Below the pieces are notes generated by a model, which was not told the DNA's origin, did no database searches, and saw nothing but the letters and a program-made list of their open reading frames with translations. From Ixodes scapularis (Eukaryota; Arthropoda; Arachnida; Ixodida; Ixodidae), in the NCBI RefSeq assembly GCF_016920785.2, contig NW_024609927.1, positions 124,001 to 188,000 of the forward strand: a DNA stretch of 64,000 nucleotides, written 5' to 3'. Shown piece by piece: positions 54,274 through 64,000 of the stretch. Position numbers and translations under genes: made by a program. How positions within the stretch are numbered: the first letter of the stretch is position 1; every line of letters starts with the position of its first letter.

Positions 54274-56285
54274 ACGATTAAAAGTCAGGCAGGTTCGGAT
54301 GCAAGCACACACGGTCAAAAAAGACTACACCGACGTGAACAGTACGAGCTAGAACCACCGCCCTCTCTCGTCCTGAAGTGCACGTCCTGATTATCTCGGC
54401 TCAAAACGCGCGTTCTGAACCTTGCGTCGTCAAGTACGCCTGTATCTCCAGTTCGGCTTAAGCAGGAAGTGTTTACGCCAAGGTTTTTCTAAAAAGTCAC
54501 TCTGTCGCTAACCGCCCACCCCCGCGGAGCTTTCGTCGATCCTCACGCTCACACAACATTGAAACAACGCAAAAAGCTGCGAAAGTGATTGTGCGGTCTG
54601 CTTGCCAGTGGAAAGCAGTCGTCTCACGACAAAAAAGTCGCGAATAAAACTAGGGCTCAAAACGGTTTATCACAACTGTCGAAGTTATTTTCCAGGCTTT
54701 CACTATACCTCGTTTTACGCCAAGTCCCACCGCAATCAACGCTAGGAACCGACGTTACTAGACTAGCTCAGTTACGGAGCTGCTCATAGACGCTGCATGC
54801 ACAAGCAGTACCCCCCTCACTCACCAATACTGGCCTCTTGTCGTTCGACGCGCCGGACGTCTGCTTTGGTAACTGCAGTGTAGCCAATGGGATACGTACA
54901 ATTCGAAGCGCAGTTCTAGATGGCGTTCCACCGTACTTCGTGGAACACATAGTACGTAAACAAAAATCTAGATGGCGCTTCGAACGACGGGAGGCGAACT
55001 GAAGTGAGTAAGGAGGGGCACCTCCCTCCGCCAGAGTTCCACAACCGAGGTAATCTGGTAACGTTGGAACCGGCGGAGCCAGTTGAGCAGCAACAGAAGC
55101 ATGAAGTCATGCCGCTCGTACGTCTGTGTACGTTTGCTATCACGGGCGAAACGCACTGAAATTTGGCGTGAATGAGCGCTTTTTTGTTCCGTTCTTGAGT
55201 GGTTTAGCCGGTGATACCTAACACACAGTGGCAACGAGCGCTATGACGACACACCTCTGGGGATGCTGGGTGGCCTCCATCGGATTGTACGGACTTGGCT
55301 GAGGTCGAAAATAACGTGAAATGGAGTATAATTCATAAGCTAATATTTCCGGCCGTCGCCGTGGCTGGTTTAATTTCTTTATTGTACTCGTTTATCGTTG
55401 CCATTGCAATGGGCCGCTATAAAAAAGGCGTTTATATTACTAAGATGATAGCGATATCTTCCGATATCTTTTTATTCTGAATCAAAGGTTATCTCACTAA
55501 AAACGAGAAAAAGAAAAAAAACGCGCTGCCTGTTGAATGACACGCAATTGTGTGCACAGCGGTGTAGAAAGAGAAACGAGCCTGCGGCTGTATCTTAGAC
55601 GTCATGTACAAGCTCTCCCAGTATGAACTACCCACTCGGTGTTCGTGATTAAGAGGGGAATTGGTGGGAGCGCACCGCGCTTTTTGGACTGTTTTTTATT
55701 GCTCCGATGGGGAGCGAAACTTCAAAACGCAGCCGAACTGAAGCGGCGCACACTGAAAAAGCGGCTTGCTTTCCTTCAGAGCCAGAACTGGGCCCGATAT
55801 ATCGATAAAGTATCTTCGAGACCAGTACCCGATACCCTCGAAAATTGTATTTCCGATACCGACACAAGACACAGAACCGAAATTGATTTCCCAAAAAGAT
55901 ACTCGGTACAGTATCATCGATACTCCGTTAAATCACTGAAATCACCAATAAAGCTGGTAACGTGATTAGCTAAGTTGCGAAATTTATCTGTGGTTTCTTG
56001 AATATTTAGTGTATTTGATATAGATATGTTATTGAAAGTGCTTGAAGGAATCCGGCCACACGGATTTCGTTAGTCTCCACCGACAAAAACCTGGTTTCTT
56101 TAGAACTTTAGCATTGAACTGAAGCCATGGTGACGTTTAAACGATCACTTCCAATTTCCAAATCAGCGTAGCAAATTTTTTTTCCCAATGTTCTTCGTGA
56201 AAATTGGTCTCTGAGCACTTGACTAAACACACGACTAGAATTAAAGCTTTTCCTAATGCTTTTCGTTCGTTACTGCAGTATTTAC
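54274..56285. other. Unassigned; one hydrophobic frame at 55247-55480
   Basis: A frame without ATG in its first part encodes LIFPAVAVAGLISLLYSFIV, one convincing membrane segment, followed by a basic stretch GRYKK. It could be an exon of a host membrane protein or chance. The region 55780-55930 (CGATACCGACAC, AGTATCATCGATAC) resembles GTATC-rich hAT MITEs. No further structure. Confidence 0.3.
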
Positions 56286-56288
56286 TAT

Positions 56289-56552
56289 TGCCACGGGTGG
56301 TGACCAAAATAACAATAAATAAACAAAATGAAATAAACGTTTAATGTGGCGAACTTGTGCCAAAAATAAACGGGTACAAAAGATAATAAGAGAGCGTCGC
56401 GGGCGTCGAAGTCGGCCTAAGAGCAGAGTCGAACGCTGGGGCGAAACTGACTCTGGCTCGCTATGCGATGCGATGCCCCTTATGTAGACGAGTGAGCTTC
56501 TGGAATAGTCGGCGTAGAACGTTCGACGCGTAGAACATTCGGACCTCAAACA
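56289..56552 (-). mobile_element. 3' LTR of the gypsy element
   Basis: 264 bp reading on the minus strand TGTTTGAGGTCC ... CACCCGTGGCA, with the TG...CA ends expected of an LTR. Internal features include TACATAAGG (possible TATA) and ATTAAACG (possible polyadenylation). A related LTR in the opposite orientation lies at 59638-59866. It directly follows the purine tract at 56555-56586. Confidence 0.75.
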
Positions 56553-56554
56553 AG

Positions 56555-56586
56555 CCCCCCCCCCCCCCCCCTCCCCCCCCCCCCCC
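56555..56586 (-). other. Polypurine tract / poly(G) next to the 3' LTR
   Basis: On the minus strand a run of G interrupted by a single A immediately precedes the LTR start. That is where the polypurine tract priming plus-strand DNA synthesis lies in Ty3/gypsy elements. Its unusual length may reflect later slippage. Confidence 0.6.
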
Positions 56587-57500
56587 GGCTTCAGGGTGAG
56601 TCCGGCGGTCCGTATGGCTTGGAGAACTGCTCGGAGTCATCGCAAGTGCTCGTCGAAGTCGCTGGAAAACACGACGACGTCGTCAAGGTAGACGAGACAG
56701 CTCTGCCACTTCAGTCCTTCCAGCACGGTGCCCATGATACGGTGGAAAGTTGCTGGCGCCATGCACAGTCCGAAGGGCATCACTTGCCCTTCGGACTGGA
56801 CCGGATGGACCGTTCGAAGGGAACTCGAACGGTCCATCCGGCGTGACGAAGGCTGTCTTTCTCGGTCCGTTCGTCGACTTCGATTTGCCAGTAGCCGCTC
56901 TTCAGGTCCATCAATGAGAAATATCGAGAGTGGCGCAGCCGGTTTAGAGTGTCGTCGATGCGGGGGAGTGGGTAGACGTCTTTCTTCGTCACCACGTTCA
57001 GCTGTCGGTAGTCCACGCAGCACCTAAGCGTTCCGCCCTTCTTCTTAACCAGCACGACTGGAGAGGCCCGCAGACTATTTAAAGGTTGGATTATGTCGTC
57101 TATCAGCATCTCTTGAACTTGCTCCTGGATTACCTCCCTTTCTTTAACGGAGACTCGGTACGGCGATCGATGCACAGGGCGCGCGTCGTCCGCGGTAACG
57201 ATGCGGTGCTTTGCAACGGCGGTTTGGCGTACCTTCGATGACGTCGCAAAGCAGACGCGGTATTCGACGAGGAGGTTAAGCAGCTGTTGTCGTTTCGGGC
57301 CAGGAAGCTTAGTGTCTATGTCGAGCTGCGCTGACGACGTACTGTCTTGCTGAGGTGGCAAGGTTTCGTCAGTAATCACGGCGATCTCGGCGGTGTTTTG
57401 GAATTCCTCGACGTGGCCCACGGCTGCACCTTTCGTAAGGTGTTGAGTTTCATTTCGGAAGTTCGTCACGAGGATCGCAGTGCGCCCATCCTGAAGGTCA
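56587..57500 (-). pseudogene. pol: Gypsy reverse transcriptase, truncated and frameshifted
   Basis: From 57469 downward: linker (VTNFRNETQHLTKGAAVG), KHRIVTADDARPVHRSPYR, ASPVVLVKKKGGTLRCCVDY, RQLNVVTKKDVYPLPRIDD and FSLMDLKSGYWQIEVD. After the disturbed segment 56766-56839 come MPFGLCMAPATFHRIM, the intact active site YLDDVVVFS and FDEHLR. The thumb (LRAVLQAIRTAGLTLKP) runs to 56587, where it stops at the purine tract. RNase H and integrase are missing. A frameshift near 57490 separates it from protease, and another is caused by the duplicated insertion. Confidence 0.9.
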
Positions 57501-57501
57501 G

Positions 57502-58026
57502 CTACTCCTCTTGCGACGATATTCCTCTTCCCAGGAGCAATCGAAGGTTGCCTTCCAGGACACCTTCGGCGCAGGTAACTGTATCGGCCGCGACGGGTAC
57601 GACAACACTTGATCGCGTAGGCAGGTTCACGTGGTCGGCGGCGACTCGGACGGCGGGTGACGCTGGTCGGGGTTTGTCTGAAGGCGGAACAGGCTTCCGC
57701 AGCGTCAATCTGTTCTCACCCAGGTCAATGTCGGCGCCGTATTTGCACAGAAAGTCCATGCCGAGAATGACATCTCTGGAACAGTCTTGTAGAATGACGA
57801 ATTTCACAGGGCACGTTTCGCCGTGAATTTCGACGCGAGCAGTGCAACTTCCGACAGGCGTGATAAGGTGTCCTCCGGCGGTTCGAATTTGTGGTCCTCC
57901 CCAGGGCGTCGTAACTTTTCGCAGGTGGCGACAGAGCCTCTTACTTATGACTGAGTAGTCTGCTCCGGTGTCCACGAGTGCCGATGCGTCGTAGCCGTCG
58001 ATAACAACATTTAGGTTGTTAGACAC
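57502..58026 (-). pseudogene. pol: Gypsy aspartic protease domain
   Basis: 174 open codons. NVVIDGYDASALVDTGADYS contains the catalytic D-T-G, and DVILGMDFLCKYGADIDL is the second conserved element (ILGMDFL) of retroviral-type proteases. The protease would cut the Gag-Pol polyprotein. The domain itself looks intact, but frameshifts on both sides cut it off from gag and RT. Confidence 0.9.
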
Positions 58027-58238
58027 CGTTGCAGGCGCTTCGTTGCGATGCGGGGTGTAGGGAGAGTGGGAGCGCTCCGGCTATCTTGTAGGCTCTTTAC
58101 TTTGGTCATTTTCGGCAACGCCACCTCCAGGTGTCGCCGCACTTAGTTTTCCCGACGAGAAAGCGCACGTCGAGGTGAAGGCGAACGGGAACCTCCGGGT
58201 GGAGTCGGCACCGGGGACAGGGGTCGTCGGAGGTACTC

Positions 58239-59295
58239 CTAGATGTCTCTTGGTCGCTCCCCAAGGCGAGGTCGCGGGTCGCTCGGCGCGAAGCCTCGCA
58301 GGCCCATTTGTCGGTACGCGCAACTCCGGTAGTCGTGATCGGCTTCGCCGCAGTGATAACACAGCGGTCGTCGATCGGCCGTGTGCCAGCCATATGTCTT
58401 CCTAGACGCCGGTTGTTCAGTGCGGAGGAGCTGTGGTTGCCCTTCCCGAAGTCGGAAGGTCTGCGGCTGTGGTAGGTCAGGTCGAGGTGGCGCCGTATAC
58501 GGGTGAGCAGGGGGCGGTGGTCGTCGGGTAGCTGCGGCGTAGCTCAGCTTCTGTGGTTCAGGAGCAGCGCTGGTGAGAACTTCTGGCTGCAGCGCCTGCT
58601 GAAGTTCTTCCCGGACAATCTCAGCGACTGAGGGCGTAACCGGGCTTGTGGCAGCAGGTAGCAGCTTCCTGATTTCCTCCCGCACGACGTCCCGGATAAT
58701 CTCGCGGAGGTCCGGGCTGTTGCAGCGGGAAGTCGAGATTGCAGCGACGCCGGGAATTCGCTGGTAATGGGAGGCCCGTGCTTGAAGGGCACGCTTGATG
58801 TTTGCTGCCTCCGTGATGAAGTCTTGGACGGTGATAGGCGGGTTCCGCACATGGCCTCCGAAGATTGTCTCTTTCACCCCTTCGCATCAGGAACCGCAGC
58901 TTCTTCTCGTCAGGAGTGTTTAGGTCGGCGCGGTTCATGACGAAACGTCCTCGACGAAACTTGCGACGCTATCGTTTGGCCCTTGGCTTCTTGCTTGAAG
59001 AAGTTATTCGGCCCGCTGACGTCGCTGCTGGCCTGCAAAAGTCTTGCCACGACGAAATTGACGCTTCGTGGTTCTCGAACCAGGCGCGTGCAGTGCCTTC
59101 CAGAGCGAAGTAGAGATTTTGCACGCTCTGCTCTGTACCCCATCTTTTGAACCGTGCGACGCGTTCGTACTGGCCCAACCAGTCGTCCACATCTTCATGA
59201 AAATTGCCACTGAAATTCGGCGGCGTCCTTGGTGGGGCCTGCACGTAGACAATGGACGTCGGTGGCGTTAGGTCTGGCTGCGACGTGGTGTTCAT
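58239..59295 (-). pseudogene. gag: Gypsy gag with CCHC zinc knuckle, frameshifted
   Basis: Starts MNTTSQPDLTPPTSIVYVQA at 59295. The capsid part includes FSGNFHEDVDDWLGQYERVA, QNLYFALEGTARAWFENHE and, after shifts near 59040 and 58880, VRNPPITVQDFITEAANIKR and ALQARASHYQRIP. A Pro-rich stretch leads to the nucleocapsid knuckle CYHCGEADHDYRSC at about 58310-58350. At least two frameshifts and a stop (TAG near 58965) break it. The protein would build the virus-like particle and package RNA. The frame is open upstream to 59505, but the homologous start is likely 59295. Confidence 0.88.
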
Positions 59296-59514
59296 CGTCG
59301 GCTTCGGTAGCTTCTTTGTCCTGTGCGGCAGTGGTCGAAGTTCCGGGGGTAGGCCGAGCTTGCCGCGACTTGATCGGGTCGGTCCTCTCTTCGTTTGGTC
59401 CTCGGGGGCTCGGGATCGGACTTGCACTGCGGGCCCTCGTAGGGGTATGCTGAATGGACATGCGTACCCCGCACCTTTCGCAATGCCGCGCGCGCAGCTG
59501 GCCAAGTAGGCAGC

Positions 59515-59585
59515 GTGCGCGTGGCCTAACGGTTATCGCGCCTGCCTCCCGCGAGAAAAGCCAGGGTTCGATTCCTGGGAGCGAC
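59515..59585 (+). tRNA. tRNA-like sequence (Arg-type D arm)
   Basis: Box A TGGCCTAACGG and box B GTTCGATTC both match the Pol III consensus. The T arm CCAGG/CCTGG is perfect. GTGGCCTAACGGTTA is the D-arm form found in eukaryotic Arg tRNAs. The acceptor ends (GTGCGCG and GAGCGAC) do not pair and the anticodon arm is irregular, so it is a tRNA-derived pseudogene or SINE head. A TTTT run follows at about 59591-59594. Confidence 0.55.
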
Positions 59586-59637
59586 GCATCTTTTGTTATT
59601 CCTGCAATTTATTTTTCTGGTAAATTCGAGAATCTTG

Positions 59638-59866
59638 TTGGGCTCGTTCGAGTATTCCAGAAGCTCACTCGTGTACATAAGGGGCTTCGCATAGCGAGCC
59701 AGAGTCAGTTTCGCCCCAGCGTTCGACTCTGCTGTTACGCCGACTTCGACGCCCACGACGCTCTGTTATTTTCTTTTGTACCCGTTTATTTTTGTCACAT
59801 GTTCGCCACATTAAACGTTTCTTTCTTTCTTTTTATTTATTGTTTTTTTGGTCACCACCCGTGACA
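59638..59866 (+). mobile_element. Gypsy LTR in the opposite orientation to the pol genes
   Basis: TGTTGGGCTCG ... CACCCGTGACA (229 bp) matches the 56289-56552 LTR along its length (CCAGAAGCTCACTCGT, ACATAAGGGGC, GCGAGCCAGAGTCAGTTTCG, CATTAAACGTTT) apart from a deletion of about 25 bp near its start. The gypsy genes lie on the minus strand, so their 5' LTR should also be on the minus strand here; this one is on the plus strand. Confidence 0.8.
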
Positions 59867-59899
59867 TTTTGACTAAATTGCAGGAATAACAAAATACAC

Positions 59900-59970
59900 G
59901 TCGCTCCCAGGAATCGATCCCTGGCTTTTCGCGCGGGAGGCAGGCGCGATATCCATTAGGCCACGCGCGC
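59900..59970 (-). tRNA. tRNA-like sequence, inverted partner
   Basis: The same sequence as 59515-59585 on the other strand, with box A TGGCCTAATGG and box B GATCGATTC. TGGCCTAATGGATA is exactly the Arg-type D arm. The acceptor again fails to pair. Confidence 0.55.
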
Positions 59971-60000
59971 GCTGCCTACTTGGCCAGCTGTGCGCGCGGC

Positions 60001-62170
60001 TCTATTATGCCTCTGCCTTTGCGCTGTGCTGAAAGGTGCATGCTCCGTGCGCTTAAGAAAGTCAAACAGTTATTTCCCCAACATGTTAAAAGTTGAACAA
60101 TATGCGTGAAAAGCTAGAAGGAAAAAACATAGATTAAAGGGCTGAAAGCCTACAACAGGGAGATGTACAATGCCGTGCTTCCCTTCTTTTTAGTTTTTCT
60201 TTGCTTGTGTGTGTGTATGTGTGCGTGCGTGTGTGTGTGCGCGTGTGCATGTGTGCGTGTGTGTGTGTGCGTGCGTGTGTGTGTGCTTTCACAAAAGAAG
60301 GCAAGCTAGCAGGTGCATGCGGTATAACGCCGAGCCGCCGCGAAAACCTCCCCCCCCCCCCCCCCCCCTCCCTCATATTACCCATTTTTGCAGTGTTCTG
60401 CCGCCGGAGCGAGCACCGCGGGCTTGCTGTGAGTTCCACCTGAAGTGGTACTAACCGAAACTTCAAAATTTGCGGCACATAATTTTTTTTTTTTAGTTTG
60501 TGTGACTATCGAGTACCGTGAAAATACACGATACACTAAAAATGTATCCTCAATACCTATACACCGATACTTTAACTTTTGGCAAAAGGTATGCCTAATA
60601 CCGATATACCAAATATATCAAATGAGTATCGAAAATAAATGTGTCCTCGATACTGCCGCCTGCTCGGAGCGACATTAAATTGCCCAAAGCGTGAGCGGGG
60701 CCCCCACCATCCACCATGTCGGACACGCGCTCCGAATGTGTCTTTCGTTTTGGCGGAGACTGTACCTCTCTTTAACCGGTTACTCTATCCGTCTTGATTG
60801 GGCATAAAGAAATACAAGCAGCATTATGTACCCTATTCTAAACATTATATTTACGACTTTACTTATATGAATTTGAAAGTTTAATGAAACCTAAAGGAGA
60901 TCTTTTTTAGTAGTCTTTTTAAGGCTACGAAAAGCTTTTCGTTTTTTTTTTCGTTAAGGAAAAGAACTGCACTTAACCGAGATTCTAAGAATACCAGAAA
61001 CTTTGTAGTAAAGCACTAATAAAAGTCACTAATTTCTACAGCTTTTATACAGCCTTCAGGGAAAGAAGTCAGGAAAGGGTAGAATATAATTACCTCGCCG
61101 CCGTTACTACCTTCAGAATTTAATTTGTGAAAGTGCTCTCGTATTTTTTGCGAACAAAAAAAAAAAAAAAAAAGAAATACTAGCAGACTGTGCATGCACG
61201 AATTGTTCACCCGTCCCGAAACTTTGTGAACAAGAGAGAAATTCTACACTGAAGCCCAAAATTGTTTGCTTTGAATCAACTCATTTAATTGAAACACGAG
61301 TCCCTGCTTAATTCAAAGCAATGTCAAGCCCCTTCAATAACTAAATCGAAACCTGATTTTTGCTCAGTATTTGAGATGCAGAAATCCCAACAGTAAAAAG
61401 CTATCAAGAAATATTATACCATCTTTACAACGTAAAAAATAAATTCTCAGCTTTAGCCATGTCTTGAGTATCGAGCTACACAATTTATGACCGTTTTCCG
61501 TTTTCAATGAATGACCCAAACTTTAATTCGTCCGTTTGCATGAGTTTAATAACCTGATCAAGAGGTTGTTATTTTTATTATTGTTCGTTTCCTTTACCTT
61601 GTAAGAAGATTCGCTGAACTGCCACTTCTTTTTCAACGCGTTTTTGGGTTTGTGTGTGTGAGTGTGAGTGCTTAGCGGTTGCGTGACAAGTACGAAGACT
61701 GTAGAAACGGCCGAGGCAGAAATTGCGTTGCACGGCGCAGTGGCTTTGAAATAATGTGAGCTGTTTCTGAAGCGTAGTAAAGACGAATACAGCCAAGATG
61801 AGTGAAAAACGGGCATCACGGGGAGTATAAGACGTGACTAACTTCAAATTACGTTACTAGGTAAATTTTTCGTTCAAATATGTGACTTACGACAAGGACT
61901 CAAACGTAGGAAAATAGGGCGACTCAAAACAAAACAAACAAACAAAAATTTAAAAGAGTCAAGCCTAGGGAATTGCTTCACGTTTCGAAGACGTACCAAG
62001 AAGCGTGATGGTTTATGAGACGTTATTACTAAGACATTGCTCTTCCGCCTTTTTCTGTTTATCTTTTTTTCGTTTGTGGAAGCTGAAACGATGTACGACC
62101 GGGAATCAGGCTCCAATCCAAATTCATGATCTACGCGATCTATCGACTAAAAAAAATGGAAGGCGTTTGC
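60001..62170. other. No recognisable gene; microsatellite and poly(C)
   Basis: A (GT)n compound repeat lies at about 60201-60291 and poly(C) at 60350-60368. GTATC-rich sequence at 60505-60665 resembles hAT MITE interiors. A poly(A) run lies at 61157-61173. No coding family. Confidence 0.45.
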
Positions 62171-62179
62171 AATCCTCAG

Positions 62180-62600
62180 TAATGCGAAATTAGAGCGTAG
62201 CTCTTGGGGACGAGTTGGGAGGGTGCGGATGGGACGGTATGCCCCTCCTCCCTCTCCGTATCCTCCCCTACCCTATTGGAAAACCCCGATATAAACAGCG
62301 TATTATGGATATTGGTAAACGATATCTTTTTATTGTATTGCAATACAATATAGACAGTGTATTGGAAGACATTACATTTATTGTATTGTATTACAATAAG
62401 GATTTGTTATGGAATTCCAATATCCATAATACGCTGAAAATATTGGAATCCAATACCGTATAAACCCTTATTGTATCCCCATGTGTCGTATGGGGATCCA
62501 ATAAGGGTTTACGATTCCAATATACTCAGCGTATCATGGATATTGGAATCCAATATATTATATCGGCTACCAATAAAACTATATACAAGTTGGAATATCA
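62180..62600. repeat. TIR element D, probable copy 3, with palindromic AT-rich core
   Basis: GAAATTAGAGCGTAGCTCTTGG matches the left ends at 9012 and 53165. The core differs again: repeated and inverted phrases such as ATGGATATTGG, CCAATATCCAT, ATTGTATTGCAATACAAT and CCCTTATTG...CAATAAGGG. A right terminus could not be found. Confidence 0.5.
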
Positions 62601-62929
62601 TGTTCAGCGCAACATTTCTCTGCAACGCAGTCTCTTCTTGTGTGTATTTCTGAGTGATAAATTAAAAAAAATGTTGCTGTTGTCAAATTGTGAATAAAGA
62701 AGCAAAACACTGGACGTATCCATACCAAATATATTTAACATATTCCTGAACTGGAGGATCTGGCATTTACTGCAAAAGAAAGTTAATTGTTTAGGACTCT
62801 CATTCAAAAACTTGATGTTTGGAAACAGAATGTAAAATCCTCACCTTAATGAAAACAGCACCTGCTAGCTGTAGCCATATAGAAACTGCAAAATAAAAAT
62901 GTGTGATTAGTTTGCGACAAGTAGCAATC

Positions 62930-64000
62930 CTTCACCAAGCCGGATAGATTCAAAATTATGTCTGCGTTTGATTGTGGAAAAATAAGCTTCAATGCCACTG
63001 CCACAGGTCATTCTGAGCTCGGTCAATCAAATATACGTATCCGCTCGTCTGGCTTCACTATTCCTGCTTCGCACCTAACTAGAGTATCTAGAATGCTCAC
63101 CTTTGAGGAAAAACGAACTGGTGCTTGCTTGCTTGTAGGCCGTGGAAACTGGAAGAGAGATTTGCGGTTAGTTGCGTCCGAGTAGCAGTTACTTTGAGTA
63201 GCCACGTAAAGTACACTAAGTCTGAAAGATTCAAAATTACGTGCGCGGGACATAGATATCCTCTTGCGACGTAACTGGGCACGTGTCAATGTCGCCCGCT
63301 TGTATTACAGAAATATAAGCTTCAATGCAGGAGCTCCCAGTCGTTCTGAGCTCCGTCAATTAAAAATGATGTGCCGGTCGTATGGCTTCAGTATTCCTGC
63401 TTCGGGAATCTGGAATTCTCACCTTTGAAGAAAAGCAAACTGGGACCTGCTGGCTCTTAGGCTGTGGAAACTGCCAGAAAGATTTGCGATTAGCTGCGTC
63501 CAAGTATCAATTTCTTTGACCAGCCACCTACAGCACACTAAGCCGGATAAATTCAAAATTACATGTGCGTGACATAATATGCCTCTTGTGACAAAACTGG
63601 GCACACGTTTTGTCGCCTACAGCAACACTGAAGCCAGACAGACAAGCGGTACGACACCTTTAATTGACGGAGCTCAGAACGAGTAGCGACGCTTTCACTG
63701 AAGCTTGTTTTGCTGCATTACAAACGTGTATTGCAGCAAAACAAGCTTCAGTGAAAGCGTCCCCAGTCGTTCTGTAAATTAAATATGCCGTACCGCTTGT
63801 CTGGCTTCAGTATTGCTGCTTCAGAGCAATCTAGTAAATCTAGAATCCTCACCTTTGAACGAGAACGAACTGGCGCCGGCTGGCTTGTGGGCCATGGAAA
63901 CTGCAAGAGAGATTTGCGATTAGTTACGTCCAAGTAACAATTTTTTTTGGGTAGCCTCCTACAGCACACTCAAAATTACATGCACGGGACATAGAAGCCT
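62930..64000. repeat. Tandem array of about 280-420 bp units, runs off window
   Basis: The phrase TTCAAAATTA(T/C)(A/G)T recurs at about 62949, 63229 and 63549, and as CTCAAAATTAC near 63969. Each is followed in order by AGCTTCAATGC or equivalent, GTCATTCTGAGCTC / GTCGTTCTGAGCTC, GGCTTCASTATTCCTGCTTC, TCACCTTTGA, GGAAACTG and GATTTGCG. The third unit contains an inverted partial copy centred on a perfect 29-bp-arm hairpin (63689-63717 / 63732-63760). Confidence 0.85.

Larger units (their letters stand above)
59485..60000. repeat. 127-bp inverted tRNA-like arms flanking an inverted LTR
   Basis: The left arm 59485-59611 (GCCGCGCGCGCAGCTGGCCA ... TTGTTATTCCTGCAATTTA) returns inverted at 59874-60000 with about ten differences. 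Each arm contains one tRNA-like sequence. The 262-bp spacer is filled almost completely by an LTR. Confidence 0.9.

Noticed and set aside
59515..59585. Functional tRNA-Arg
   Set aside because: Acceptor stem does not pair and the anticodon arm is irregular. Kept as tRNA-derived.
60134..60478. Open frames over the (GT)n and poly(C) stretch
   Set aside because: Low-complexity translations only.

Overview
The window looks like repeat-dense intergenic DNA from a hard tick (Ixodidae). The best pointer is a tRNA-derived SINE at 23548-23761, whose body contains the 'GGGGTTTTACGTGCC' and 'CACCTGGGGATC' motifs that I recall from ixodid genomes, with a clean 16-bp target-site duplication. The tick-like foldback families, the Tx1-like LINEs and the long poly(A), poly(G) and (TA)n runs agree with this. 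This assignment rests on recall of motifs, not on a search. I see no complete host protein-coding gene. Almost everything identifiable is a mobile element or its remains.

Layout. 1-786 (minus) is the 5' part of a gene that leaves the window, from a conserved invertebrate family I believe to be transposon-associated. 2-3 kb holds two inverted-repeat elements. 3.7-5.5 kb (minus) is a broken BEL/Pao pol. 6-13 kb holds foldback elements, a MITE and a LINE C-terminus (10.9-11.3 kb). 13566-15271 is a hAT element with an 8-bp duplication and a frameshifted BED finger. 15.5-20.4 kb holds a 110-bp tandem array, MITEs and a dispersed repeat also found at 42.8-44.5 kb. 20.4-26.5 kb is mostly unassigned except for the SINE.

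The centre (26.6-37.8 kb) is the most interesting part. Two full-length but strongly diverged LINEs (26735-31601 minus; 32505-37576 plus) sit in copies of a roughly 470-bp repeat unit that carries a 72-nt tRNA-like sequence with intact A and B boxes. Both LINEs inserted at exactly the same nucleotide, inside box A, with 14-15 bp target duplications. A third unit between them (32014-32085) is an empty site. This is what a LINE specific for tRNA-like sequences should look like.

39.3-45.1 kb is a third, decayed LINE of the same group, interrupted by about 3.5 kb that contains a THAP-domain remnant. 45.9-46.5 kb is a gypsy integrase fragment. 47.3-54.3 kb holds a second SINE, long inverted-repeat elements, palindromes and a minisatellite whose units are hairpins. 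56.3-59.5 kb (minus) is an internally deleted Ty3/gypsy element (gag, protease, partial RT, polypurine tract, 3' LTR). It is followed by an LTR in the opposite orientation between two 127-bp inverted tRNA-like arms. The window ends in a tandem array of about 320-bp units (62.9-64.0 kb) that continues beyond it.

The elements do not form a pathway. The one functional relation visible is between the LINEs and their tRNA-like target.
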